Assembly: GCA_015499985.1 (NCBI GenBank)
Contig: JAAAUF010000411.1
Coordinates: forward strand, 1-35,191
Source: Haplosporangium gracile
Lineage: Eukaryota; Mortierellomycota; Mortierellomycetes; Mortierellales; Mortierellaceae
Direction: 5' to 3'
Length of the DNA stretch: 35,191 nt
A program made the position numbers and the translations under genes. Below are positions 9,915 through 22,552 of the stretch, piece by piece. The notes beneath the pieces were generated by a model. It was not told the origin of the DNA, did no database searches, and saw nothing but the letters and a program-made list of their open reading frames with translations. Within the stretch, counting starts at the first letter, position 1. Every line of letters starts with the position of its first letter.

Positions 9915-11475
9915 ATGACAAACGACATGCTCAGGAATATGTACAAGGGACGTCCACCACCACTGCCACCACACCTGGACGACGACGACGACGACTCTGC
10001 AGAAACAGGCGACACCTTCGACTCTCATTCCTCGTCCTTTCTCAACCCGTCTCCAGCTGTACACCCTTCGAAACTCAGGCAAGGCGGAGCAAGTGGAGGA
10101 AGAGGTCTGCACAGCACTTCCAATCGGTACGCACCGCTTGAGTGGAATGCCTTCTTTCAGGAGAAACGGTCAGTCACAGTACCGGCCGAGGCTGAGGATG
10201 AGGCTGATATTACTTTCAATGTGTACGAGACAAAGGGCAAGCCAGGAGCACCTGTGTTTGTGATGCATCATGGTGCTGGACTCGCCGCGCTGTCGTTTGC
10301 ATTAACAGCTAGAGAGATCAGGAAGCTTGTTGGGGATGAAGCTGGTTTACTGAGCTTCGACGCGCGAGGACATGGTAAGTGCAAACTTTGGTCATATAAT
10401 GTCACTCTTGCGCATGCTTGACCTTTTTGAGACGAGACCCTCCAAGGTGCTCATGAGCCGCCACATTTCCTTGTATCATATTTTTAGGAGAGACAACGTC
10501 AGGAGATGAACACAACTTATCCCTAGACCGACTCGCCAAAGACCTTAAAAATGTGATTCACGCCGTGTATAGCCAGTATCCTCCAGACATTATCCTGGTC
10601 GGACACAGGTAAAAATGCGTGTATGATGTTGGAATGGACATTGACAACAAGAATAACGGCATCGGTTAACACTCAGCTGTTATGTTAGCATGGGCGGAGC
10701 TGTGGTATCAGAGGCAGCATCGCGAGGAGTGATCCCCAACTTGATTGGCGTCGCGGTTCTTGATATTGTAGAAGGTAAAGAGAACATGTTCGACATGTCA
10801 ATGTTGCTCCGGAAGTGTTTTCCTTATACTCTTGCTGACCCTTTGACCCTATTGACTCGTTTTCATTTTCGCATCCGCGTTTTGTAGGGGTGGCTATTGA
10901 GACATTGGCCTACCTTCATGGTTGGCTTGAACGCAGACCAGTCAACTTTCGGTCGCTCGCCAAGGTCACTCAATGGAGGTTCGTTCACGCTTATTCCATT
11001 GAGTAGGGTGTATGCAAAGAGAAATCGCCCCGTGACCATGTTTGCTTACTCGATGTGTTCTTTTTGGCTATTTAGTGTCAAGTCAGGAACAGTCCGCAAC
11101 ATTGAATCGGCCCGAGTGTCTTGTCCACCCTTGGTCAAACTAGTCGACGATTCAACCCTTGAGAACCCGTGCTATGGTTGGCGGACCAACCTGGCGGCCT
11201 CTGAGCAGTACTGGAAGGGATGGTTTACGGGCCTGACAGAAAAGTTCCTTTCGTGCAGGGCGGGCAAGCTGTTAGTCCTTGCAGGGACGGATCGATTGGA
11301 CAAGGATATGACGATTGCACAGATGCAGGGCAAGTTCCAGATGCTTGTCTTTCCAAACTCTGGTCATTGTGTCCAAGAAGATGACCCTGAGCGGATGGCG
11401 AGGGAGCTGGTTGCGTTTTGGAAGCGTAACGAGAGACTTGTTCTGCCACCCAAACCGCATTCTCTCCACGCGTAG
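9915..11475 (+). CDS. PPE1: protein phosphatase methylesterase 1 (PP2A demethylase)
   Basis: Five exons: 9915-10374, 10488-10608, 10689-10774, 10888-10978, 11076-11475. All joins keep frame and give 385 aa; human PME-1 is 386. Fourth donor is a weaker GTTCGT. The enzyme is an alpha/beta hydrolase that removes the carboxyl methyl ester from the C-terminal leucine of the PP2A catalytic subunit. Visible landmarks: VFVMHHGAG oxyanion strand, LSFDARGHGETT, nucleophile motif GHSMGGA (Ser194), VLDIVEG (Asp219, the family's acid), VKSGTVRNIESARVS, LLVLAGTDRLDKD and NSGHCVQEDDP (His350). The triad is therefore intact. The N-terminus has a proline stretch and an aspartate run (RPPPLPPHLDDDDDDS). COG2 starts 134 bp downstream on the same strand. 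Confidence 0.95.
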
Positions 11476-11609
11476 AAATAAATAGACGAGTGTGACTTGT
11501 TAACTTGATTCATGGAATTCAAACTTCCTCTTTCGTATTTTCCCCTGTCACCTACTATTTCATACTTCTCTTTCAAAGTCAAAAGAAAAAGCAAAGAACA
11601 TTCGCCCAG

Positions 11610-14600
11610 ATGGTGGCATCCACAGGAGTAGCCGACAACTTGGGCTCAGCCAACAACAACAGCAGTGCCCATCATCAGTCTTCTCAACCCAGCAATAGAA
11701 CAGGACCAGGAACAGACGTCACCAACACCATCACTTCTACTTCTTCGTCCTCTGCCAAAAAACCATCCCATCTGAGCATCGACTCCAACGGCGCAAACTC
11801 TGTCTTCCTCCACACCCTCAATTCACAACTCCAGATGGCAGCCAGCAGTCAACCTCGTCATTACCAACAACACCAGGACGCGTTAGCTTCGACTGTGCCT
11901 GCCGGTGAGAGCGATTTCCCACTTTCGACGGGCATTGACCGTGCGGCGCTTATTGCTGCTGACTTTGATACCGACGAGTTCCTTTCAGCGCGTCGACACC
12001 TGCCGCTTGAAGAACTCAAGTCTCAGGTACAGGAGTATTCATAACCAGGGGAAGCAAAGTAGGGGAATGCGGCGCATATTGATTGAAAAAGTGGGCACAT
12101 GGACAACCGGCTTACCTGTTCGTATTCTTTTTCCCATCACTACCATGTTTCTTAGCTTAACTCGCATAAGAAGGAGCTCAAGACGGAACTCGTCGAATTG
12201 ATCAACAGCGACTATGCCGACTTTATCAACCTCTCGACCAACCTCAATGGCGTTGACAAGATGATGGAGGATCTTCGAAAGCCATTAGACAAGATGAAAG
12301 ACGACGCCGTCGTATGTATTTCCTTGCAAGGGTGTTTTTCTGCCATCTCTCAGGATCGATTTCGATTCTTCGCATGGCATGCCTTCGAACTAAACCAATA
12401 TCACTTTTTCATATTGGATTTAGGCTGTGAAATCCAATTTGGAGTCTGTTGTCGGGAGTCTGGAGCAGAAACTGGAGCACCGTGCAGAGATTCGGGAAAA
12501 GAAGGCTAGTCTTCAACTTCTACTGAACATCTCCGAGTCGGTGGCCAAAGTTGAAGGATTGCTTCAGATCTCGAGCGGTTCAGAGACAGCTCCAGGATTG
12601 AGGGACGGCAACGAAAGGTATTCGAACGATATGCCTATCAATGGCAATGTTATGTGAGAGGACTGAGGTGCACCTCTATGAATTTCTCATGTTTTCTAAC
12701 GTTTATTGCTGCTTGGTGTTCTTGTTTCGTAGCATAAGTGTCGCAAAGAGGCTGGAGCGCGTCGCCATTGAATACAATCAGATGCAGTATCTTGTCACCA
12801 AGGGCGCGTCGCTGCCCTTTGTCACCAACATTGACTGGGTAGGTTCTTTATTTGACTTACAACTAATAACACAAACTTGCTTGGCCTTTGCAACATTATA
12901 CTCATGTGTTCTCTCTATTGCTTATAGCGCTTGGTCAGGATCAAGGAGACAATGAGCGAGAATTTGTCAACAGTTCTGCGTGCATGTATCCACCCGTCTC
13001 AACTGACCGTCGACGCCGATGTAGTATCTAATAAGGAGTCGCTCACTCAGTGTCTGAGAACTTATGCCTTGATCGACCAGACAGCAGAGGCCGAAAAAGT
13101 CATTTCTGAGGAACTGTTGGCTCTTTTCTTGAACAAGGTACAAAACATGCAACTTTACGAGCAGTGGGAACACGAACTATTAGAATAAGACTATATGCTT
13201 AAATGTTATTGTCTTCCAACACATAGACTATCACTCGAGCTGCACTCTCTGCCCAAGCGCAGGACAACAGAACCACCGACGGCGCCATTGCAGTCCGACC
13301 ACTCGTGGCCATGTTCAACAAAGTCCTGGCGTTTATCGACACCCATTGCAGCACGTTGATCGATGTCACACAAAGGGAACTCAAGGGCACTAACTTTGAT
13401 ATCCCCGTTAACTGCATCTGGAATCTGAGTGCGGACACAATTTTGAGTAATATTCCTCATATTCTTTCGCCTGGTATCGCAGACGACTTTCATCGCAACT
13501 ATACGGATACCATGGACTTTGTGTCTAAGATTGAGGAGCTGTGTGGGTCCCGTCGGTCTTTGACACGGTTAAGGTCTCGACCTAGCTACCAGGCAATCAC
13601 GAAGAATAAGCTTCCTTTGTACTTCCAGATCCGATTCAAAGATATCTCCATGTCGATCGAGGATGCTTTGCAGGCAAATGTTGAGACAAGTCCCAAGTTC
13701 TCTAATACCACCGAAGGTAACAGGCGTTTCTGAAAAATGCCGTCGACACGTTGAGGAAAGGTGCATGGAGCAGAAATAATAACCATGCTATTTATCTCCC
13801 TGTTGCAAATAGTCCAACTGCCGGCGAGTATGGCGATTATTCGTGCGATTGAGCGGTGTTGGTCGTCAGATGTGTTCCTCTATGGTATCGCGCACAGTTT
13901 TTGGAAGTTTACGTTGCAGTTGATGGCTAGATATTCTATCTGGATCTCGACCAACCTTGCAAAGGACTTGGATCCAACAAAGAACAGATCTATTCAGGTA
14001 CAGTTTGACCCTTTTTTTTCCAGAATGCGCAATGTGTACTCTGTGCCAATTATTTATTAACGTGTTTTTCTACTTTGTTCTGAACAACCATGTTCAATTA
14101 TAGTCGCGTTCGTCGTCGCCTGCACCTGACACTAATCCTAATACCTCTCGCCCACAAGGTCGAGCAACGCCAACAACAGGACCTATCCGTTCAACAACAA
14201 CAGGACCAGGAGCAGGACCTGTTGGCAAGACATCTGCCGAGGAGACGATGTTACAACAGCTGTCGATGGTTGTTAGCGATGTTGACAGTGTTACTGCTCG
14301 GATTCAGGAAATATTTACCCACCAGATCCAACCCCGGCTCCCTCCCATCATGGCTGAAGAACCCATCCTCTTGGAATCGTTCAACCTCAACTTGCAGGCA
14401 ATCCGGCAGGATGTCCCTGCGGTTCAGGAACGTATCACGGCTTTGATCACCAAGCACTGTGTCGACACCTTAGCTAACGTCCGGGCCCTCACATCACGTT
14501 ATGGTGACCCACCCCGAGAACCATCGCATTTTGTGACACTCATCCTGGGCCCCCTCTCGAAATACATGTTAGGCCCGGGCGCGGTGCTAAGCGAGGAGGC

Positions 14601-15107
14601 CAAGCAGGCATGGACGAGGGAGGTCATTGTTGCGACCACTCAGCGGTACAGCGATATCCTTGCAGAGAAGCTGGCGGAGAGGAAGAACCAAGAGGAACAT
14701 TCTAACAAGGTCAAGGCTGGTGCGAAATCCACCAGGGCTGGGATTTTGAAATCGGCACTGCCTAATGCCTGGTCTGTTGGCAGTGGTGGCAGTGGTACGG
14801 ATTCTGAGGGCGCCAATATGTCGACGCACGATAAACTGAGGCTCCAGTGCGTCCTCGATGTCCGGTGCTACAAAACTGAGGTAAGACGATCGCGCCTCTT
14901 GGTATTTTTTTTTTTTTGTAGTTGTTATTGCAAGTGAACTACTGAATGCTTGTTCACCAACATCTCACCCTATGTGCTCTTTTTGTCTTCTTCTTCAAAC
15001 AGCTTACCAAATTCAAGATTGAGCCAGATACCTTTGAGCCATATCTGGACCTGCAGTCAAACATCCAGCCCTATGAGAACTTGCTTGCGGCGACAGGACA
15101 AAATTAA
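11610..15107 (+). CDS. COG2: conserved oligomeric Golgi complex subunit 2
   Basis: Nine exons: 11610-12026, 12156-12311, 12424-12617, 12733-12838, 12928-13137, 13227-13716, 13813-13997, 14104-14880, 15003-15107, giving 879 aa in one frame. Landmarks match animal COG2: FDTDEFLSARRHLPLEELKS, ELVELINSDYADFINLSTNL, DKMMEDLRKPLDKMKDD, RLERVAIEYNQMQYLV, LTQCLRTYALIDQT, HRNYTDTMDFVSKIEELCGS, KLPLYFQIRFKDISMSIEDA, AIERCWSSDVFL, LMARYSIWI and a C-terminal DKLRLQCVLDV. COG tethers retrograde vesicles at the Golgi; COG2 belongs to lobe A (COG1-4). It is about 140 residues longer than human COG2, through a Q/S/H/T-rich N-terminus (about 110 residues) and a low-complexity TTTGPGAGP linker early in exon 8. 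AATAAA lies just after the stop, near 15118. It converges with alpha-tubulin. Confidence 0.95.
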
Positions 15108-15365
15108 ACAACAGACCAAATAAAAAAAAAAAAATAGCGCTACTTGCCACTGGAACTTTTTTCACATGCATGGTATGAATGAATGCAGCCTTTGAGATCC
15201 AAAGAAAACATATTAGTGACAAAAATGACAATGGGGAAACAAGGATGCATTTTTGAAAAGGGTTTATTTGGTATTTTTCTTTACACACAAATTGTTGCAA
15301 ACGAACTCTGCAAGAATTTAAAACTTTCATCGTTCATCCAGGAAAGTAATCCGTCGAAAAGCGAC
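15108..15365. terminator. convergent 3' ends of COG2 and alpha-tubulin
   Basis: 258 bp between stops. AATAAA followed by an A run at about 15118-15133 serves the + strand; TTTATTT at about 15262-15268 gives AAATAAA on the minus strand for tubulin. Confidence 0.5.
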
Positions 15366-17580
15366 TTAGTACTCCTCAACCATCTCCTCATCGGGGTTGG
15401 AGTCCGAGGAGACCTCCTCGTAATCCTTCTCGAGAGCAGCCAAGTCCTCACGGGCCTCAGAGAACTCACCTTCCTCCATACCCTCACCGACGTACCAGTG
15501 GACGAAGGCGCGCTTGGCGTACATGAGATCGAACTTGTGGTCAAGACGGTTCCAGGCCTCAGCAATGGCAGTGGTGTTGGACAACATGCAGACGGCACGG
15601 CCGACCTTGGCGACCTCACCGCCGGGGACCACGGAGGGGGGCTGGTCGTTGATACCGACCTTGAAACCGGTGGGGCACCAGTCGACGAACTGGATGGTGC
15701 GTTTGGTCTTGATGTTGGCAATGGCGGCAGAGACGTCCTTGGGGATGACATCTCCACGATACAAGAGACAGCAGGCCATGTACTTTCCATTCTTGGGGTC
15801 GCACTTGACCATCTGGTTGGTGGTCTCGAAACAGGCAGAGGTAATCTCCTGGACGGACAACTGCTCGTGGAAGGCCTTCTTGGCGGACAAGATGGGAGCG
15901 TAGGTAACCAAGGGGAAGTGGATACGGGGGTAAGGAACCAAGTTGGTCTGGAACTCGGTCAAGTCGACGTTCAACGAACCAACGAAGCGCAACGAGGCGG
16001 TGATGGACGAGACGACCTGGGCGATCATGCGGTTGAGGTGGGTGTACGAGGGACGGGTAACGTCGAGGTTGCGACGGCAGATTTCGTAAATGGCCTCGTT
16101 ATCGACCATGAAGGCGCAGTCTGTATGCTCGAGGGTGGTGTGGGTGGTCAAGATCGAATTGTAGGGCTCGACAACCGAGGTGGCCATCTCGGGGGCGGGG
16201 TAGACGGCAAACTCGAGCTTGGACTTCTTGCCGTAGTCAACGGAAAGACGCTCCAAGAGCAAGGCACCGAAACCGGAACCGGTACCACCACCGAAGGAGT
16301 GGAAGACCAAGAAGCCCTGGAGACCAGTGCAGGCATCGGAGAGCTTGCGAACGCGGTCGAGGACAGAGTCGACGAGCTCCTTGCCGATGGTGTAGTGACC
16401 ACGAGCGTAGTTGTTGGCGGCATCCTCCTTTCCGCTGATCAACTGCTCGGGATGGAAGAGGCTGATAGGATAATTAAAAGAAATGGACGGTGAATTAGCA
16501 TCTTGTTGCAGTCTCCTGATGATATTCCTGTAGTTCATTGTCGAGCGAATATCCATGATATATTGCCAATAGCCATGGTGTGTGCGTTCTTACTTGCGGT
16601 AGGTACCAGTGCGGACCTCATCAACGACGGTCTCCTCGAGATCGACGAAGACTATTTGCAGTTAACGGAACGACAAAGGAAGGCAAAGAGAAAAAAGGTT
16701 AGGAATAGACAAGGTTATTGGTACGATTGTGGGATACCAAATAAATAAGCGAGATGCACGTTGAGTTGAGTTGCGTTAAGTTGGGGGACAGGCGACCAGA
16801 CTGCTGCTCTCGGGACATAAAACACCAGAGACCACACCATCCCAACAACAACATCAACAAACAACGACAAACAATATCCCAGTTTTCATCTTGCAAAAAA
16901 GATAGAAAGGGGAAGGAAGGAAGGGAGAAAGGGAGGGAGGGAGGTCAAGGAAAACAAAACTAGGCTAAGGGGGAAACGATGATGATGATGGAAAACGATA
17001 CTTACTGGCACGGGGAACGTGCTTGCCGGCAGAAGTCTGGGAGAAGAAGGTGCTCGAGGACGAGTCGAACTGGGAAGCCTGCTTGTCAGAGGCACTACAA
17101 TGAACGAGAAAAGTGAAAAGAAAGAAAGAGTGAGTGAGCGCAAAGTCTTTTCCATTGACAGGCGGCGTTATTTAGGTCATTCGGTGTTGTTCCTGAGTGT
17201 GTTTGTTTTAATTGCGTTAAGGCTTTTTTTTTTTTTTTCCTTGTTCCTGAAGTGAGAAAAGAACACTTACACGGTACCATCGGGAGCGATGCCGTGCTCC
17301 AAGCAGTAGAGCTCCCAGCAGGCGTTACCGATTTGGATACCGGCCTATAAAGGATTGACAGATGAAGAAGGGTATTGTACAAGCAAGTCAGTAAATCCGT
17401 TGTTGTTGTTTATACGTGAAAATGATGATGACACGCTACCCTTCAAGCGTGATGAATATGACGAGATGATGATGACAGCGACAACTAATAAAGAAAAGCC
17501 TGTTGTTGAAAGCGAGAAAGAAGGAAAGAAAGTAAGATAAGACTCACCTGTCCGACGTGGATAGAGATGACTTCGCGCAT
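15366..17580 (-). CDS. TUB1: alpha-tubulin
   Basis: Five exons on the minus strand: 17580-17548, 17344-17271, 17094-17006, 16651-16594, 16461-15366; every junction keeps frame and the product is 449 aa. Begins [30 protein letters not shown]. Lys40 is present in [15 protein letters not shown] is the tubulin GTP-binding signature. [20 protein letters not shown] contains the alpha-specific catalytic glutamate (E254 in standard numbering) that drives hydrolysis at the beta-tubulin site. The acidic tail ends EEMVEEY with the terminal tyrosine. The first four exons are tiny (33, 74, 89, 58 nt) with introns of 203, 176, 354 and 132 nt, so 5' intron-mediated regulation is possible. The strong C/G third-position bias creates a spurious antisense ORF of over 400 codons. 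Confidence 0.97.
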
Positions 17581-18035
17581 GGTGAATGAGTTGGTGGGTG
17601 GTGGGGTGAGTGTGTATGTGTGTGTGTAAAGAGCGGTGGAGCCGGTGCTATTTAGTCAAGTTAGGAGACAAAAGTGGGAACCGATGAAGAGAAAAGCGAA
17701 AACAGTAGACAGGTTGTATTTATTATCGCGGCCAAGGGCAGGAAACAGGGAGAGAGATAAGTGCTAAGCCACTGATAGGTGTGCAAATGAAATAAAAAAA
17801 GAAAATGCGCGGTTACAACTATTGGACCTACACTACATCACTACATCACACTACTACGAGCGCACAAGGTGACACGCACAGACATACATGGAACAAAGCA
17901 TTCAAGCGGTTATTTCAAGGGGGGTGACGGAAAGGGAGAAGAAGGGAGAAGAAAGGAGGAGATGTTGAAATGGAGGAGAAGGTGAAATGGTGGAGAAGAG
18001 AAAACAAAGAAGAGACAAAGACAAGATGGATATGT
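17581..18035. other. alpha-tubulin promoter and carboxylesterase 3' flank
   Basis: 455 bp between two genes transcribed in the same (minus) direction. Contains a short GT repeat at about 17609-17628 and GA-rich sequence at 17930-18020. No gene seen. Confidence 0.5.
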
Positions 18036-20508
18036 TTATTTAAGGTCATCTGAGGAGGAAGGTAGCCGGAACATAAAGTCATACTTCAGGTCGTCCTCAA
18101 TCCATTGACAGGACGCAGCTTGAAGGTTGTATACCATCTTACTCTCAATATTCATATCTAGCGTGGCATTAGACTGGCCATAGGGCAACCACTCGACCTC
18201 CTTGACATCCGGATTGGTTATTTCGACGCCGAAAAGACGACCTGGTTGAGGATTTGGATTCCCTGTCTTAGCAAACGAGGTGAAACGATCAACGACTTGC
18301 CGCGCAAACCGGGCATCATCTCCAGTCTGAAAGAATCCGGATACAGCGGCACCACTTGCAAATACGGTCTGAATTTCATTTGAGTGGCAAACACGACCTG
18401 TGCTGGCGGCGCAAAAACTGCTTTCGATCAGTGGCATGTCACGCCCGCGGCTGAAACGGAAGTTGTAGATGGGCTTGTACTTTGTCATCTGTCGACTGAA
18501 GTACTGGAGCGGACATAGCCAGTAATACTCTGTGCCGAATTGTGTGAACGAAACCCGGAAGGTATCCGGGTCACTTGGAGAGAGTGGGAAGTACGGTGAC
18601 GCAAGGATAGCAGGGGCCCTGGTCTTTTCAAAGGTTATCTCCAACGACTCGGTGGCCTTTGAGATAGGAACAGGCTGAGTGTAGTAGATGGGCACGTAGG
18701 TTCCGGCCTCATCCTTGACAGTACCCCACATGATGCTGGCATTGGTGTTATATCTTCCCTCTCTGACGAGTGCCGTAAAGTCGTCCACAATCAATTCATT
18801 GTCGATGGTCGGCCGCTCGACCAGTCCAAACGTAGTCCAGGTATCGTCGTTGAGCGCCAGCTGGTTAGCCTTCACTGTTGACTCCAAGATATCGTTGACC
18901 GATGCGGCGCGCGCACAGTCGAGGTTACCAGAGTTGCAGCCCAAGGACGTCAGAAGATAACTGTTGATTTTGGCCGCGTCCTGCGATGTCTTGAAGGGGA
19001 TGTCGAGCGGATCACTCTCACTAATAACCCTCTGATAGAGTCCAAATGTGGATGGTGCAGAGAGGAGGGCGCGAATGCTGTGAGCTCCTACGCTTTGACC
19101 AAAGACGGTGACACGAGAAGGGTCACCACCAAAGGAGGCAATATTCTTTTGAACCCACTGGAGAGCAAGGATCTGATCACGTAACGCCTGGTTGCCAGGG
19201 ATGGCCGTCCTAGCCCACAAATTGATGTTCTCGAACCAGCCAAAGAGACCAAGGCGATAGTTGATGGTAACAACGACGACTCCACCACGAGAGACCAGGT
19301 TGCCAGGCTCGAAGATGATCAACGAGCCGGAAAAGCTATTGTTCAAGAGGCGACATTCGATGGATTAGTAGCCAGTNNNNNNNNNNATCCCTGGTAATTA
19401 GCAAATCAATCAACAACAGACAACATACTTTGTGTACCCACCCCCGTGTAAATAAAGCATGACCGGCAGGGGTTCCAGGCCCTGACCTTTCAGACTAGGA
19501 GTGTAAACATTCAAGTTCAGACAAGCCTCATCCTCCGTCGCAGACTGCGCCAGCCGAGACAGGATCTGAGCTCCGACACCCTTGGATCTAGGAGTCTGCG
19601 GGCAGGTGTGTCCGTACTTGGTCGCATCATAGATTTCTGTAAACGGTGCCTTGGGAACTGGAGCAGCGAAACGAAGGTCACCCACAGGTGGCTCAGCATA
19701 GGGAATGCCCAAGAACCGGAAGGCATTTTGGTCGCGCCAGCCTTGGATCTGTCCGACAGAGGTGTTCACTTTGACTTGGTGGCTGTTGTCGTAAAAGGAC
19801 AGGAGTCGACGCATGACACTGTTGGAGCAGATGGTTGGTAATTGGGTGTCGCAAGGGAACATATCTGTGCTTCCTGTATTTTTGTTGACCGCCAAACACT
19901 TGGAGAGGACACCAGGCGCCCCTTGAAATTAAAACTGAAAAGTGTCAGACACAGCCGAAAGGTGAGAAGAGGAATTGATACATTCGCATTCGTTGTCAAA
20001 ATAAAGTAAGGTTTACCATTGAGGATCCAGAACTGAGAGTACGCTGATACTTCTGGCTGAGCGACCGAGTTGTTATTCAGCAAGGACACAAGGCCGTTTG
20101 CGCCGCTTGTTTTAGGTATGAACATGTATCCGTCTACGAACAAAAGACATGATTGTTCACCAGTCAAATCACTTAGCCATTTACAACTGCAAGCAAAAAG
20201 TTCGCGAAAAAAAAAACACGAGTTGTTCCGATGCTTTCCTCACCTTCACTTAACGAATGACAAGCAGACATTCCATCGCTGTACGACCTTGGATGGGACA
20301 ATAACAAGAACGAAAACTTAGGTGTGGAAGAGTCAACGTCGTTGTCGATGAGGATGCTAACACCATCGATATCGCTTGCAAAGGGCGCAGAGGAAGATAA
20401 GCTGGACCATTTTTCTTGTGGATGTATTGGTGTAGCGTCAATCTGGAGGAGGCTGAGAGTCAAGAAAAGAGCGTAAACGAATGCAAGGATCGTCCATCTG
20501 AGAAACAT
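18036..20508 (-). CDS. secreted type-B carboxylesterase with lectin-like N-terminus
   Basis: Four exons: 20508-20244, 20133-20017, 19921-19429, 19335-18036, giving 724 aa. Residues 1-26 form a signal peptide (hydrophobic FVYALFLTLSLLQIDA). Residues about 50-162 hold four cysteines (83, 136, 151, 159) in a C-type-lectin-like layout: SDGMSACHSL, YMFIP, SQFWIL, KCLAVN, PCDTQLPTICSNS. The rest is the carboxylesterase/cholinesterase family: GWRDQNAFRFLGIPYAEPPV, EDEACLNLNVYTP, oxyanion LHGGGYTNFSG, FGGDPSRVTVFGQSVGAHS (Ser373), GTVKDEAGTY (probable acid Glu) and CHSNEIQTVF (probable His). The nucleophile elbow is GQSVG, not the usual GESAG. It likely hydrolyses esters outside the cell; substrate unknown. 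The third intron contains the 10-N gap but both splice sites are outside it. A TATA box lies about 170 bp upstream. Confidence 0.9.
19377..19386. other. assembly gap (10 N)
   Basis: Ten undetermined bases inside intron 3 of the carboxylesterase gene. Ten may be a placeholder, so true intron length is unknown. Confidence 0.99.
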
Positions 20509-20673
20509 TGTTCGGCGACAACAATTTTGGTGGGGATTGGTATCTTTGCTTTAGTTCAAAGGAAGATGAGAATAGTGTGTCCGAAAAAAACCCAGCAGAA
20601 AGAAGTGGATGGGAGAAGAGGTGGGAGGGAGAAGGAAGGAAAAAGGATGTAGCAATGAGGCTTCATGGATGAA

Positions 20674-20681
20674 TATTTATA
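20674..20681 (-). promoter_or_regulatory. TATA box of the carboxylesterase gene
   Basis: The minus strand reads TATAAATA here, 166 bp upstream of the carboxylesterase ATG, suggesting a regulated rather than constitutive promoter. Confidence 0.5.
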
Positions 20682-20689
20682 CAGAAGTC

Positions 20690-22552
20690 CTTACAGCGAA
20701 GTTCTCCCTACAACCGCTACATGCATCTCGTAAGTAACCTCTGAACCAAAACAACCAAATGATATTCGCCCTTGTTGACAAAGCCCCCTTAATGTGTGGT
20801 CGTCAACTGTTGTCCTGAACTTTGCAACCTTGGTTGTCCTTTCACCCATCCAATTACCCCCTGTCGCACGTAATGTCATCCGCAGTGACAGTAACTCGGT
20901 CTTTCTCTTCAACCTTCAAAAGAGTTGATCGATAAAAAAAAAAACTGGTAGCTGAGCAGACGTGACAAGAGGTGTGCCAAAGCAAAAATGCCAATCCTCG
21001 AATGCGTACGGAGTGATGCACTTACTTGTCTGAATAAATACATAAAATATATTCTTAACTATGCATATCTTTTCAATAGCGACTCAAAGACCAATTGCTC
21101 GCTCTTTCTTGTGCCCCTGGTCCGCTATCTTCCAGAATACAAATAGACACGCAGTAAAAAAAGGCATTTTTGGATCAGTGCTATGGTAGAACTCGTTTGT
21201 TCGCAATCGGTTTGGCTTATGCCCTAAAACAACATTCTGTACCTTGGGGGCGGTAGGGTCAAAAGAATGATTTGCGGCGGACGCTGCCTTTCAAAACCAA
21301 ATGTCATCCTCCAATAATTGCCCAGCATCTTAGTCTCGTCTCAGAATTATTTAGGCTTAAAAATGATACTAAAAAAAAGCGCGCGTTAAGCGCGAAGTAG
21401 TGACAAGAAATAGTCTTTGATGAAGACGGGATGCATACTCATCGTTCCAGCGTGGATGGATCGTTTCCTACGGATGGGAACTCGGTGATATTCGTCCGTG
21501 CGGATGAAGATGGAGAATCGTTGTATGTTGTGAGATGAGGTGGTAGGGACGGGAACTGTAACGCGTGTGTGTGAGAAAAAAAAGGGGGGGTAATCTTATT
21601 CTCACAGGACTGTGTCGGGTTATTCTCAGAGGATCCTCAAATTTACACGAGTTTAGCATGAAGAGGGTTACATGGACTTTGTGCAAAAAACAGTTTTCTT
21701 TACTTTTTTTTTAAACTGCTCGCAATCACCCTAAGACTCAATCGAGCCATCCCTACCTATTGCTGCCGTGGCCTACCGGCGCTATCGCCTTTATACCCCT
21801 TATCTCTTCAACCATATTTAGTTTTTTGACCATCCAATGGTCTCAAAATTGACAGGGTCTTTGATTCCAATATCTTTGATTCTAATATCTTTTTTAAGCT
21901 AGATCCCCTATCATATCCATGCTTATACCAATCGATGCACCTCTTTATGAAGGGTAATAATTGTCTAAATAGAAGGGCCACTTCATATTGAGATTTTGGA
22001 CTTTACCCCACGAGAATAGGGGCACACAACTCTATGAGAATAAAGTAATTCCAAAAAAAAAAAGACAGTAAGCAAGAACTGTTAGCTAGGAGACCATATT
22101 CCATATAACACACTAAGGAATGTATGTTGAACAAGGGCCATGCTCTGCACCCATGCCCACATCCATGTCAAAGTCGAACGAACATATCACACCAAAGGGG
22201 CATTGCATGACTGACTGACATTAATATCTATCAACCCTCAGGCACATCCTTCTCTCTTATTTCCTCAACAACCGCTCAACATGTATGTCATGAACAAGTT
22301 AAAAGCATTACATTTGTTAATATACCAGTGCGTCGCCTACTGCATTGGTCAAAGAAATATATGAATTAAGAACGGGCTTAGCACTCGGTGCTGGAGAAAG
22401 AAGTATGTAGCTCTGGGGTAGATCTCACTTATTCAACTGCTTGTACTTTCAAAACTTCACGAGAATATTGCTGCATGTGTGAATAACATGCTAATAATAA
22501 GAGAATTACGAGACAGGGATGTGAGGACACCAAGGAATTAGCAGCTGAAAGA
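20690..22552. other. long AT-rich region without a recognisable gene
   Basis: About 1.9 kb in which all six frames are broken into short pieces and none resembles protein. It has homopolymer runs, a short CGCGC-GTTAA-GCGCG palindrome near 21380-21396 and a 15-bp tandem duplication at 21859-21888. It may be an old degraded insertion or a large intergenic spacer. Confidence 0.45.
21859..21888 (+). repeat. 15-bp direct tandem duplication
   Basis: CTTTGATTCCAATAT is followed immediately by CTTTGATTCTAATAT, one mismatch. Function unknown. Confidence 0.85.

Noticed and set aside
15183..16493. Plus-strand ORF of 436 codons antisense to alpha-tubulin
   Set aside because: It mirrors the GC-biased codons of the alpha-tubulin exon on the other strand, and the composition (G/V/L/D/E/T rich) is the typical shadow pattern.
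21380..21396. CGCGC-GTTAA-GCGCG palindrome containing TTAA, considered as a piggyBac target or element end
   Set aside because: Short, single copy, and no terminal inverted repeats or transposase nearby.
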